Source of the DNA: SIG440 sp045646865 | Lineage (GTDB): Bacteria; Bacillota; Clostridia; Monoglobales; Monoglobaceae | NCBI GenBank assembly: GCA_045646865.1 | Contig: JAZRLM010000007.1 | Span: 1 to 64,000, forward strand | Length of the DNA: 64,000 nucleotides | Reading direction: 5' to 3' | Shown here: positions 45,855 through 53,261 of the stretch, piece after piece | Numbering within the stretch: the first letter of the stretch is position 1 | Layout: every line of letters starts with the position of its first letter | Notes under the pieces: generated by a model | The model's input: only the letters and a program-made list of their open reading frames with translations | What the model was told of the DNA's origin: nothing | Databases searched by the model: none | Translations under genes and position numbers: made by a program

Positions 45855-45896
45855 AAAACCCCGAAACCCCAGTAAAATCAAGGGTTTCGGGGTTTT
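45855..45896. terminator. Terminator in the 338-base gap after gyrA
   Basis: AAAACCCCGAAACCC and GGGTTTCGGGGTTTT arms (15 bp) with a 12-base loop and T tracts at both ends. The remaining gap (45692-46029) holds no gene. Two copies of ATGTGCACA, at 45786 and 45915, lie on either side of the hairpin, before the transporter ATPase. Confidence 0.85.
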
Positions 45897-45955
45897 AAAT
45901 TTTTTGGTTGTGCGATGTGCACAAAAGAAATGTGTTAAGTTTGGGAAAATAACCT

Positions 45956-45985
45956 CTAACATTTTATGAAAAAGTATGCTACAAT
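45956..45985 (+). promoter_or_regulatory. Extended -10 promoter for transporter ATPase
   Basis: TGCTACAAT (extended -10) at 45977-45985 with a poor -35 (CTAACA, 18 bases upstream). The ATG follows 44 bases later after GGGAGG. Confidence 0.5.
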
Positions 45986-46029
45986 TAGTCTATCAAATTA
46001 CGTTTAACTAACGTGGGAGGTTTTTATAA

Positions 46030-47142
46030 ATGGCTAGTTTAAGTTTAAGACAGATTGGTAAAATTTATCAGGGCGGTGTTGTTGGTGCAAAAGACATCAA
46101 CATCGAAATCGAAGATAAGGAATTTATCATTCTGGTAGGTCCTTCAGGTTGCGGTAAATCTACTACTCTTAGAATGATTGCCGGTCTTGAAGAAATTTCA
46201 GAAGGTGAGCTTTACATTGACGACGTTCTCGTTAACGATATAGCTCCAAAGGACAGAGATATTGCGATGGTTTTCCAGAACTACGCTCTCTATCCTCATA
46301 TGACAGTATATGATAATATGGCATTTGGTCTCAAGCTGAGAAAAGTGCCGAAGGCTGTTATCAAAGAAAAGGTGCAGGCAGCTGCAAAGATTCTTGATAT
46401 CGAACATCTCCTTGACAGAAAGCCCAAGGCTTTGTCAGGTGGTCAGAGACAGCGTGTTGCGCTTGGTCGTGCTATCGTTCGTGAACCTAAGGTATTCCTT
46501 ATGGACGAACCTCTTTCAAACCTTGATGCAAAACTCAGAGTTCAGATGAGAGCTGAAATCGGTAAGCTCCATAAGAGACTTGGTACAACTGTAATTTACG
46601 TTACACATGACCAGACAGAAGCTATGACAATGGGTACAAGAATTGCTGTTATGAAGGATGGTTACCTCCAGCAGTGTGCATCACCTACAGAGCTTTATGA
46701 TGAACCTGTTAACCTCTTCGTTGCAGGCTTTATCGGAAGCCCCCAGATGAACTTTATCAACGTTACTCTTGAAAAGAAGGAAGACGGTGTACATCTTGTA
46801 AACGATACTCTTGATGTTAAGCTTCCTGAGGGCAAGGGCAACCGTGAAGAACTTGCAGATTACATCGGTAAGGAAGTTATTATGGGTATCAGACCTGAAA
46901 GCATTTACGAAGACGAAGCTCACATCGCTGCAATGCCTGAATGTGTTGTTGATGTTGATGTTGAACTTACAGAAATGATGGGTGCTGAAACATATCTCTA
47001 CCTGAAGAATGGCGAAACTTCTATGATTGCTCGTGTTAACCGTCGTACAACTGCACAGCACGGTGACAAGATCAAGGCAGTATTTGATACCAACAAGGTT
47101 CATCTCTTTGATAAGGAAACAGAAGTTGCAATTATCCACTAA
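46030..47142 (+). CDS. MsmX/UgpC-type sugar ABC transporter ATPase
   Basis: 370 residues. ATPase domain with Walker A GPSGCGKSTTLR, Q-loop VFQNYALYPHMTV, signature LSGGQRQRVALGRAI, Walker B VFLMDEPLSNLDAKLR and H-switch VTHDQTEAMT, then the C-terminal TOBE/MalK regulatory domain. No permease or binding protein is adjacent, and it has its own promoter and terminator. That pattern is typical of MsmX-like ATPases that serve several carbohydrate importers. Which importers is unknown. Confidence 0.9.
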   Translation: MASLSLRQIGKIYQGGVVGAKDINIEIEDKEFIILVGPSGCGKSTTLRMIAGLEEISEGELYIDDVLVNDIAPKDRDIAMVFQNYALYPHMTVYDNMAFGLKLRKVPKAVIKEKVQAAAKILDIEHLLDRKPKALSGGQRQRVALGRAIVREPKVFLMDEPLSNLDAKLRVQMRAEIGKLHKRLGTTVIYVTHDQTEAMTMGTRIAVMKDGYLQQCASPTELYDEPVNLFVAGFIGSPQMNFINVTLEKKEDGVHLVNDTLDVKLPEGKGNREELADYIGKEVIMGIRPESIYEDEAHIAAMPECVVDVDVELTEMMGAETYLYLKNGETSMIARVNRRTTAQHGDKIKAVFDTNKVHLFDKETEVAIIH

Positions 47143-47151
47143 GATAATTTT

Positions 47152-47178
47152 AAAAGGGCTGTTGAAAACAGCCCTTTT
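47152..47178. terminator. Bidirectional terminator between ATPase and ybaK
   Basis: AAAAGGGCTGTT and ACAGCCCTTTT arms around GAAA, between convergent genes. Confidence 0.9.
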
Positions 47179-47184
47179 AATTTT

Positions 47185-47667
47185 TTATTTAATAATATCA
47201 GCGAATTCTGCGTTAATAAGATTTGACAGGTCAAATGGGTTCATTTTCAGTTGAGTTCCAAGCCTGCCGCCGCTGAACATAATAATATCAAAATTTTTAG
47301 CACTTTCGTGTATAACCGTTTTAAACTGTTTTTTCATCCCTATGGGGCTGCAACCGCCGCGAACATATCCGGTTGTCGAAAGCAAGTCTTTTACAGGCAG
47401 CATCTCGACGGATTTTTCTCCTATGGATTTTGCTGCTTTTTTTAAATCTAATTCTTCTGCAACGGGAACAACAAAGACAAAAAAATCACCCGGCTTGCCT
47501 TTTGTAACCAAAGTCTTAAATGTTTGCGAAAAGGGTTGGTTCAGTTTTTGCGCAATAGCTGTACCTTCCATAAACCCGTCGCTTTCATAATTTATTGCTT
47601 CAAAACTTATCTTTTCACGTTCCACAATTCGTACAGCGTTTGTTTTTATATTTTTCTCTTTTGCCAT
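47185..47667 (-). CDS. ybaK: Cys-tRNA(Pro) deacylase, YbaK type
   Basis: 160 residues of the YbaK/EbsC editing family: NAVRIVEREKISFEAINYE at the start, FKTLVTKGKPGDFFVFVVPV with the catalytic lysine region, and VRGGCSPIGMKKQFKTVI. It removes cysteine wrongly attached to tRNA-Pro. It is divergent from the sodium-pump operon. Confidence 0.9.
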   Translation of the reverse strand: MAKEKNIKTNAVRIVEREKISFEAINYESDGFMEGTAIAQKLNQPFSQTFKTLVTKGKPGDFFVFVVPVAEELDLKKAAKSIGEKSVEMLPVKDLLSTTGYVRGGCSPIGMKKQFKTVIHESAKNFDIIMFSGGRLGTQLKMNPFDLSNLINAEFADIIK

Positions 47668-47841
47668 TGAAGCTTTCCTTTCATAAATAGCGGTATTATA
47701 CTATTATACAACGTTTTTACAAAAATATCAAGAATGTAAATTTATTCAAATTTTTTCAAAAATAACCTTGCAATTTCTGAAAAAAAATGGTAAGCTATAA
47801 AATGGGTAAAATTTGAATTCAAGTGAAGGGAGGCGTCTGTT

Positions 47842-48102
47842 ATGTCTAACACTTTTGTTTGCCTTATGGGTATGGGAACTGTGTTTATCGGCCTTGTTTG
47901 TATTGTGCTTATATGCAATATTCTGGGTGCTGTTATAAAAGGGTTTTCAAAGACATCGGTAAAACCCGCACCTACAGCTCAGGCTGTTGATATGCCAATT
48001 CCGGACAAGCAGGCTATAATTGCAGGTACTTGTGCAGTTATTGCAGAAGAACTAGGAACAGATGTAAGTAATATCAGAGTTTTATCATTTAAAAGGGTAT
48101 AA
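47842..48102 (+). CDS. oadG: Sodium-pump decarboxylase gamma-like subunit
   Basis: 86 residues: one N-terminal membrane helix (VCLMGMGTVFIGLVCIVLIC), then a charged, proline-rich linker and a small cytoplasmic tail. Size and pattern match OadG/GcdC, the small anchor that helps assembly and binds zinc in the oxaloacetate decarboxylase pump. It is first in the operon, followed by the biotin carrier, beta and alpha subunits. Confidence 0.82.
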   Translation: MSNTFVCLMGMGTVFIGLVCIVLICNILGAVIKGFSKTSVKPAPTAQAVDMPIPDKQAIIAGTCAVIAEELGTDVSNIRVLSFKRV

Positions 48103-48168
48103 GCTCAAAACACAATTTGCTGAAAAATCAGCAGGAATTCAATTAATATAAAACGGAGGTTTTACAAA

Positions 48169-48528
48169 ATGAAAAAGTATAAGGTAAACGTAAACGGTAC
48201 AGCATACGAAATCGAAATTGAACTTATTAGCGAGACAGAGGCTGCAGCATCAAAGGCAGCGGCACCCGTAGCAGCACCCGCTCCCGCAGCAGCTCCTCAG
48301 GCAGCACCCGGTGCAGGCGAAGAAGTAAAGAGCCCAATGCCCGGCACAATTCTGTCTGTAAACGTTAAGGCAGGCGATGCTGTTAAAAAGGGTCAGGTTC
48401 TTATGATATTAGAAGCTATGAAAATGGAAAACGAGATTATGGCAGGTGCAGACGGTACGGTTACATCTGTTATGGTAGCAGCAGGTCAGGCTGTTGAAGC
48501 AGGCGCTGCGCTTTGTACAATTCAGTAA
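48169..48528 (+). CDS. Biotin carboxyl carrier protein of the sodium pump
   Basis: 119 residues: a short N-terminal segment, an Ala-Pro linker (about 25-48), and a biotinyl domain with the attachment site K85 in LEAMKMENEI. The carried carboxyl group is moved from the alpha subunit to the beta subunit for decarboxylation. In Klebsiella this domain is fused to the alpha subunit; here it is a separate protein. Confidence 0.92.
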   Translation: MKKYKVNVNGTAYEIEIELISETEAAASKAAAPVAAPAPAAAPQAAPGAGEEVKSPMPGTILSVNVKAGDAVKKGQVLMILEAMKMENEIMAGADGTVTSVMVAAGQAVEAGAALCTIQ

Positions 48529-48551
48529 AAAGAAAGGCAGTTGACCCTGAT

Positions 48552-50171
48552 ATGAAAAAAAGAATTTTTGCAGCATTACTTGCGGCAATGATGTTGATTT
48601 TATCAATGGCTACTTGCTTTGCGGCAGATGATAAAGATGCGTTGATTGCAAAGAATGCAGCTTATAATGAAGAAGAAAAAACATTGAGATTTGCTATTGC
48701 AAATACAACAGACAAAGACCTTGTTTTTGCTGTTGCGGGCTTTAATTATGACCAAAGCAAGGTTGTTATAGGTCAAATACAGCAGGAAATGTCTGTAATG
48801 GCTGTTGCGGCAGGCGGAGAAGTTACATTAACACTTCCTGTAGAAGCTCCTTCTTATGATGGTAAAAACTTTCCTGAGTTTGGAGTTACCTTGCAGTATA
48901 TGACTTCAGATTCAACAAATGTTGACTTGACAAAAGCGCCGGATGTTCAGTCAATAACAATTGACAACATTTTTACAACCTCTGCATCTCCTGCGGAGGC
49001 GATTAAGAACTTCATTAATCAGACCGGATTTATGTCAATCGCAAGAAACTGGAAAGTTGCGGTTATGATACTTATATCACTTGTACTTATGTACCTTGCA
49101 ATTGTTAAAAAGTTCGAGCCACTGCTCCTTCTTCCTATTGCATTTGGTATGCTTCTTACAAATCTTCCCGGTGCAGATATGTTCCACGAAGAACTGTTTG
49201 CCGACGGACATGTTCATTGGGAACTGTTTGGTGCAACAAATGCGATTACTCCCGGTCTTATAGACATCCTTTACCTTGGCGTAAAGCTGGGTATTTATCC
49301 CTGTCTTATCTTCCTTGGTGTTGGTGCGATGACGGACTTCGGACCATTGATTGCAAATCCCAAGAGCCTTCTTCTTGGTGCTGCGGCACAGCTTGGTATA
49401 TTTATGACATATATTGCAGCAGTAAGCATTTTTGGATTTAATCCGGCTGAGGGTGGTTCAATCGGTATAATCGGCGGTGCTGACGGACCCACAGCAATTT
49501 TTGTAACATCAAAGCTTGCTCCGCACCTTCTTGGCCCCATTGCTGTTGCAGCATATTCATATATGGCGTTGGTTCCTGTAATTCAGCCGCCCATTATGAA
49601 AGCTCTTACAACGAAGAAGGAACGTCAGATTGTTATGAAACCTCTTCGTGAAGTTTCAAAGACCGAAAAGATTGTATTCCCCATTGCTATCACAATATTT
49701 GTAACACTTCTTGTTCCATCAGCAGGTCCCCTTGTTGGATGTCTGATGCTTGGTAACCTTGCAAGAGAGTGTGGTGTTGTTGACAGAATTTCAAAGACAG
49801 CACAGAACGAGCTTATGAACATTGTAACCATATTCCTTGGTATTTCTGTTGGTGCAACAGCAACAGCAGAAACATTCCTTCAGTTCAGAACTATTGCTAT
49901 TATTGTAATGGGTGTTGTTGCTTTTGGATGTGGTACAGCAGGCGGTGTTCTTCTTGCAAAGGTTATGAACCTGTTCCTGAAGAAGAAAATCAATCCTCTT
50001 ATCGGTTCGGCAGGTGTTTCTGCTGTTCCTATGGCGGCTCGTGTATCACAGACTGTGGGTCAAAAGGAAAACCCTCAGAACTTCCTGCTTATGCACGCAA
50101 TGGGTCCCAATGTGGCAGGCGTAATCGGCTCTGCAATCGCAGCCGGCGTTCTGATTGCACTCTTTGGATAA
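48552..50171 (+). CDS. oadB: Sodium-translocating decarboxylase beta subunit with exported N-terminal domain
   Basis: 539 residues from the ATG at 48552. Unlike usual beta subunits (about 380-430 residues), it starts with a signal peptide (MKKRIFAALLAAMMLILSM) and a roughly 120-residue beta-rich exported domain. Then come about nine to eleven membrane helices with the conserved loop SIGIIGGADGPTAIF (S303-D311), which holds the essential aspartate equivalent to Klebsiella D203. It decarboxylates carboxybiotin and drives sodium out. The extra domain and its partner are not known to me. Confidence 0.93.
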   Translation: MKKRIFAALLAAMMLILSMATCFAADDKDALIAKNAAYNEEEKTLRFAIANTTDKDLVFAVAGFNYDQSKVVIGQIQQEMSVMAVAAGGEVTLTLPVEAPSYDGKNFPEFGVTLQYMTSDSTNVDLTKAPDVQSITIDNIFTTSASPAEAIKNFINQTGFMSIARNWKVAVMILISLVLMYLAIVKKFEPLLLLPIAFGMLLTNLPGADMFHEELFADGHVHWELFGATNAITPGLIDILYLGVKLGIYPCLIFLGVGAMTDFGPLIANPKSLLLGAAAQLGIFMTYIAAVSIFGFNPAEGGSIGIIGGADGPTAIFVTSKLAPHLLGPIAVAAYSYMALVPVIQPPIMKALTTKKERQIVMKPLREVSKTEKIVFPIAITIFVTLLVPSAGPLVGCLMLGNLARECGVVDRISKTAQNELMNIVTIFLGISVGATATAETFLQFRTIAIIVMGVVAFGCGTAGGVLLAKVMNLFLKKKINPLIGSAGVSAVPMAARVSQTVGQKENPQNFLLMHAMGPNVAGVIGSAIAAGVLIALFG

Positions 50172-50220
50172 AAAGGACTATTGGCTTAATTGATAACTAT
50201 ACAGAAAGGAAATTAGAATT

Positions 50221-51621
50221 ATGTCAAAAGTATATATTACAGATACAATTCTTCGTGATGCTCATCAGTCACAGGCTGCAACCCGTATGAAGCTTGAAGA
50301 TATGATTCCTGCCCTTGAAACACTTGACAAGGTGGGATATTGGTCTTTGGAATGTTGGGGCGGCGCAACATTTGACGCATGTATGAGATTTTTGAACGAA
50401 GACCCGTGGGAAAGACTTCGCACATTAAAGAAGCACCTTCCCAATACAAAATTACAGATGCTTTTCCGTGGTCAGAATATCTTAGGTTACAAACACTATG
50501 CTGATGATGTTGTTGAACAGTTCTGCAAAAAGTCAATCGAAAACGGTATTGATGTAGTAAGAGTATTTGATGCTCTCAACGACCCCAGAAACCTCGAAGC
50601 AGCAATTAAGTATGTTAAATACTACGGTGGACATCTCGAAGCAGCAATTAGCTACACACAGAGCCCTGTTCACAACGAGGAATATTTTGTTGACCTTGCC
50701 TGCCGTCTTGAAGAAAAGGGTGCAGATTCAATCTGTATCAAAGATATGGCAAACCTGTTGCTTCCCTTTGATGCATACAGCCTTGTTAAAAAGCTTAAGG
50801 AAAAAGTTGGTGTCCCAATTCACCTGCACACACATAATACCGCAGGTACTGGCGATATGACAAACCTTATGGCTATTCAGGCAGGCGTTGATATTGTTGA
50901 CTGTGCGCTTTCACCAATGGCAAACGGTACAGCAAATCCATCTACTGAAAGCCTTGTTGCAACTCTTAAGGGCACAGAATACGATACAGGTCTTGATATG
51001 AGCCTTCTCAGCGATGCGGCGGCACACTTCAGAAAGGTTGCTGCAAAGATGAAGGAGGAAGGAACTCTTGACCCCAAGGTTCTTAATGTTGATGGTAACA
51101 CCCTTCTTTATCAGGTTCCGGGCGGTATGCTTTCAAACCTGATTTCACAGCTCAAACAGGCAAATGCTGAAGATAAGTATTATGAGGTTCTTGAAGAAGT
51201 TCCCAGAGTACGCGAGGACTTTGGTTATCCCCCTCTTGTAACACCCACCAGTCAGATTGTTGGTACTCAGGCAGTTCTTAATGTGCTTATGGGCAGATAC
51301 AAAATGATTTCAAAGGAATCAAAGGGTGTTCTCCGCGGCGAATACGGCAAGCTTCCGGGCAAGGTTAATGAAGAAGTTCGTAAACTTGCAATCGGTGACG
51401 AAGAGGTTATTAATGTTCGTCCTGCTGATCTCCTTGAACCAGAGCTTGAGAAATACAGAGAAGAAACAAAGGGCATTGCAAAGAGCGAAGAAGATGTTCT
51501 CAGCTATGCACTTTTCCCACAGGTTGCAAAGAAATTCTTTGAAACCCGTGATGTAGCACCTGCTGCTCCCGTTGTGGATGAAGACGGTGTAAGAACATTA
51601 TACGTAGAGGATTTGTCATAA
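50221..51621 (+). CDS. oadA: Oxaloacetate decarboxylase alpha subunit (carboxyltransferase)
   Basis: 466 residues of the HMGL-like TIM barrel plus conserved C-terminal carboxylase domain: metal and active-site motifs DTILRDAHQSQ, the CIKDMA lysine, HLHTHNTAGTGD, and the lid segment LLYQVPGGMLSNL. It moves the carboxyl group of oxaloacetate to biotin. There is no biotinyl domain at the end; that role is taken by the separate carrier two genes upstream. The fold points to oxaloacetate rather than methylmalonyl-CoA, whose carboxyltransferase is of another family. Confidence 0.93.
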   Translation: MSKVYITDTILRDAHQSQAATRMKLEDMIPALETLDKVGYWSLECWGGATFDACMRFLNEDPWERLRTLKKHLPNTKLQMLFRGQNILGYKHYADDVVEQFCKKSIENGIDVVRVFDALNDPRNLEAAIKYVKYYGGHLEAAISYTQSPVHNEEYFVDLACRLEEKGADSICIKDMANLLLPFDAYSLVKKLKEKVGVPIHLHTHNTAGTGDMTNLMAIQAGVDIVDCALSPMANGTANPSTESLVATLKGTEYDTGLDMSLLSDAAAHFRKVAAKMKEEGTLDPKVLNVDGNTLLYQVPGGMLSNLISQLKQANAEDKYYEVLEEVPRVREDFGYPPLVTPTSQIVGTQAVLNVLMGRYKMISKESKGVLRGEYGKLPGKVNEEVRKLAIGDEEVINVRPADLLEPELEKYREETKGIAKSEEDVLSYALFPQVAKKFFETRDVAPAAPVVDEDGVRTLYVEDLS

Positions 51622-51630
51622 TAAATTATG

Positions 51631-51660
51631 AAGGAACCTATCCTGCGATAGGTTCCTTTT
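51631..51660 (+). terminator. Terminator of the oad operon
   Basis: AAGGAACCTATC and GATAGGTTCCTT arms with CTGC loop and T tail. Confidence 0.9.
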
Positions 51661-51698
51661 AAAATTAGAAATATTTATGTCTTTTTTTAAAATTTCTA

Positions 51699-51727
51699 TT
51701 GACAATCTAAAAGAATTATGGTATTAT
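51699..51727 (+). promoter_or_regulatory. Sigma-A promoter for tRNA-Met/tRNA-Glu
   Basis: TTGACA, 17 bases, TATTAT. It is followed at 51730-51750 by a perfect 9-bp hairpin (TTCTTGTCC-ttt-GGACAAGAA) that ends 3 bases before the tRNA, forming a 5' leader stem. Confidence 0.8.
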
Positions 51728-51753
51728 ATTTCTTGTCCTTTGGACAAGAATAT

Positions 51754-51830
51754 GGCGGTATAGCTCAGTTGGCTAGAGCATACGGTTCATACCCGTAGTG
51801 TCACTAGTTCGAATCTAGTTACCGCTACCA
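51754..51830 (+). tRNA. tRNA-Met (CAT), elongator
   Basis: 77 bases. Acceptor GGCGGTA pairs with TACCGCT (one G-U), D arm GCTC-AGTTGGCTA-GAGC, anticodon loop TTCATAC, T arm CTAGTTCGAATCTAG, CCA encoded. The sequence is that of the elongator rather than initiator or Ile2 type. Confidence 0.95.
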
Positions 51831-51835
51831 CCCCT

Positions 51836-51862
51836 AAAACCCGTGTTTTTAACACGGGTTTT
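51836..51862 (+). terminator. Terminator between two tRNAs
   Basis: AAAACCCGTGTT and AACACGGGTTTT arms around TTT. It would stop most transcripts after tRNA-Met, yet tRNA-Glu follows 23 bases later without a visible promoter of its own. Confidence 0.75.
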
Positions 51863-51885
51863 GTACAAGGGTTACAAGTTAATAT

Positions 51886-51960
51886 GGCTCCTTGGTCAAG
51901 TGGTTAAGACTCCGCCCTCTCACGGCGGCTACAGGGGTTCGAATCCCCTAGGAGTCACCA
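51886..51960 (+). tRNA. tRNA-Glu (CTC)
   Basis: 75 bases. Acceptor GGCTCCT pairs with AGGAGTC (one G-U), anticodon loop CTCTCAC inside CCGCC/GGCGG, T arm GGGGTTCGAATCCCC, CCA encoded. Confidence 0.95.
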
Positions 51961-51998
51961 AAAATCGACAAGATTTATTTTTGAATCTTGTCGATTTT
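51961..51998. terminator. tRNA-Glu terminator
   Basis: AAAATCGACAAGATT and AATCTTGTCGATTTT form a perfect 15-bp stem with an 8-base loop. It begins directly after the tRNA CCA. The left arm is identical to that of the hairpin at 5817. Confidence 0.85.
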
Positions 51999-52066
51999 AC
52001 TTATTACCTGCTCACTCTTTACTATTCCCTAAAAAGCCTTGCCGATTTTTGGGAAGTAATAAGTAA
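51997..52066. repeat. Short inverted repeat after tRNA-Glu
   Basis: TTACTTATTAC (51997-52007) and GTAATAAGTAA (52056-52066) are 11-bp inverted arms around 48 bases. Sequence inside repeats fragments of the same words. Looks like a decayed mobile or intergenic repeat. The rest of the gap up to 52180 holds nothing I can name. Confidence 0.4.
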
Positions 52067-52180
52067 TAGTGAATACGGAATAAGTATTTTATAAGGAGAA
52101 GGTTTACGGATAATCCGTTAATTACAAAATCAAAACGATTTGCTTTGTATATTATTAAAGTTTGTAATAAAGTATGATAT

Positions 52181-52209
52181 GACCCCCAAAAGTTTAACTT
52201 TTGGGGGTC
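52181..52209. repeat. 29-base perfect palindrome
   Basis: GACCCCCAAAAGTT, one base, AACTTTTGGGGGTC. It lies 36 bases beyond the AbrB-like gene stop. It has no T tract on either strand, so it is a poor intrinsic terminator, but could still stabilise an mRNA 3' end. Confidence 0.6.
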
Positions 52210-52245
52210 GGCTCAAAATCGGGTTCTTCTTCATCTAAATGTTCT

Positions 52246-52659
52246 TTAAATAAGATTTGACAATGTTTCAATACACTTTTTGCAAACAAGTTTCTTTTTG
52301 TACATTACAGTATCATGCACCTCGCCGCAAAAAATACAAGCAGGTTCATATTTGCTGAGAACAATTCTTGCGTCTTCTACAAAAATTTCCAATGAATCCT
52401 TGGGTTCAAGGCCTAATTTGCTGCAAATTTCCTTTGGAATGACAATTCTGCCTACATCGTCAACGTGTCTTACGATGCCGGTGTTGCCCCTTGAGTTTTT
52501 AGAGGAATCCTCAAAATGCTTTTCAAGAACTACATATGTACCGTCAACAAAAATTTCGAGTCCGCCTCTGGGTTCGATGCCCAAAGCATCACGTAATTCT
52601 TTTGGAAGAACAATTCTGTCAAGACTGTCAACATGTCTTACAATACCGGTTGATTTCAT
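52246..52659 (-). CDS. Tandem-AbrB transition-state-type regulator with zinc ribbon
   Basis: 137 residues. Two AbrB/SpoVT swapped-hairpin DNA-binding domains lie in one chain: TGIVRHVDSLDRIVLPKELRDALGI (from residue 4) and TGIVRHVDDVGRIVIPKEICSKLGL (from about 60). Each is followed by LEIFV. The C-terminus has a four-Cys motif, CIFC and CKKC, probably a zinc knuckle. Usual AbrB proteins have one DNA-binding domain and dimerise; here a monomer already has both halves. A cluster of Spo0A-like boxes and a strong promoter lie upstream, as expected for an AbrB homologue. Confidence 0.88.
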   Translation of the reverse strand: MKSTGIVRHVDSLDRIVLPKELRDALGIEPRGGLEIFVDGTYVVLEKHFEDSSKNSRGNTGIVRHVDDVGRIVIPKEICSKLGLEPKDSLEIFVEDARIVLSKYEPACIFCGEVHDTVMYKKKLVCKKCIETLSNLI

Positions 52660-52753
52660 ATTATCAGCACTCCTTTATTTTAATAAGATCAAAATCTGTT
52701 TTTTAATTGCGGAATTGGGGGAAATTTTGTCCGTTTTGTCCGCTTTTTTATTT

Positions 52754-52782
52754 ATATTACCAGAACTAGAAAAAAATGTCAA
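52754..52782 (-). promoter_or_regulatory. Sigma-A promoter of tandem-AbrB gene
   Basis: Minus-strand TTGACA, 17 bases, TAATAT. Just downstream, at about 52723-52742, the direct repeat GGACAAAAC/GGACAAAAT may be an operator near the start of transcription. Confidence 0.7.
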
Positions 52783-52806
52783 CAGAAAAAACAAAAAAAT
52801 TTATAT

Positions 52807-52848
52807 TGTCGAAGGGTGAAAAACCTTGATATGTCGCAGTTTGTCGAA
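52807..52848. promoter_or_regulatory. Cluster of Spo0A-like boxes upstream of tandem-AbrB gene
   Basis: Two perfect TGTCGAA boxes (52807-52813 and 52842-52848) and one variant TGTCGCA (52832-52838), the last perfect one inside TTTGTCGAAAA. They lie upstream of the -35, about 60-100 bases before the start of transcription. Confidence 0.5.
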
Positions 52849-52852
52849 AAAA

Positions 52853-52880
52853 ATACCCTTGCGTAAACAAGCAAGGGTAT
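52853..52880 (-). terminator. ireB terminator
   Basis: ATACCCTTGC and GCAAGGGTAT arms (10 bp), followed by seven T on the minus strand. Confidence 0.85.
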
Positions 52881-52896
52881 AACAGGATTTTTGTAA

Positions 52897-53160
52897 TTAT
52901 CTGTTTTTGTCCGCAACATAAAATCTAACAAGTTCTTCCAAAATTTCGTCAGTTTCAAGTTTTTGAATTAAGGAGCGGGCACCGTTGTGAGCGGTAATGT
53001 ATGAAGGGTCACCGGACATAATATATCCCACAATCTGACTTATGGGGTTATAGCCCTTTTCGGTTAAAGCTGCATGGACAGAAAGAATAAGCTCTCTTGC
53101 GCTGGGTTTTTCTTTTTCAACCTTAAATTTTACGGTTTTTGAAAGGTTTGTATTATCCAT
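52897..53160 (-). CDS. ireB: IreB-family regulatory phosphoprotein
   Basis: 87 residues: TVKFKVEKEKPSARELILSVHAALTEKGYNPISQIVGYIMSGDPSYITAHNGARSLI is typical of UPF0297/IreB over its full length. In Enterococcus, IreB is phosphorylated by the Ser/Thr kinase IreK and limits cephalosporin resistance. The conserved Thr residues near the N-terminus (DNTNLSKT) could be the sites here. Usually followed by ruvX; here it is alone. Confidence 0.92.
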   Translation of the reverse strand: MDNTNLSKTVKFKVEKEKPSARELILSVHAALTEKGYNPISQIVGYIMSGDPSYITAHNGARSLIQKLETDEILEELVRFYVADKNR

Positions 53161-53261
53161 TTTTATATCCTCCCTTTCAGCAATAGTATATTATACTTTC
53201 ATATTAACATAATTTTTAAGTAAAAACAAGTATATTATTTTAAAAACATATTAAAATTATG

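Noticed and set aside
47768..47796. Promoter TTGCAA-17-TAAGCT before oadG
   Set aside because: The -10 matches only three of six consensus bases; not firm enough to list.
49458..49499. Recent DNA transfer between the pump beta subunit and the secreted protein
   Set aside because: The peptide is the same but 9 of 14 codons differ, so a recent copy is unlikely.
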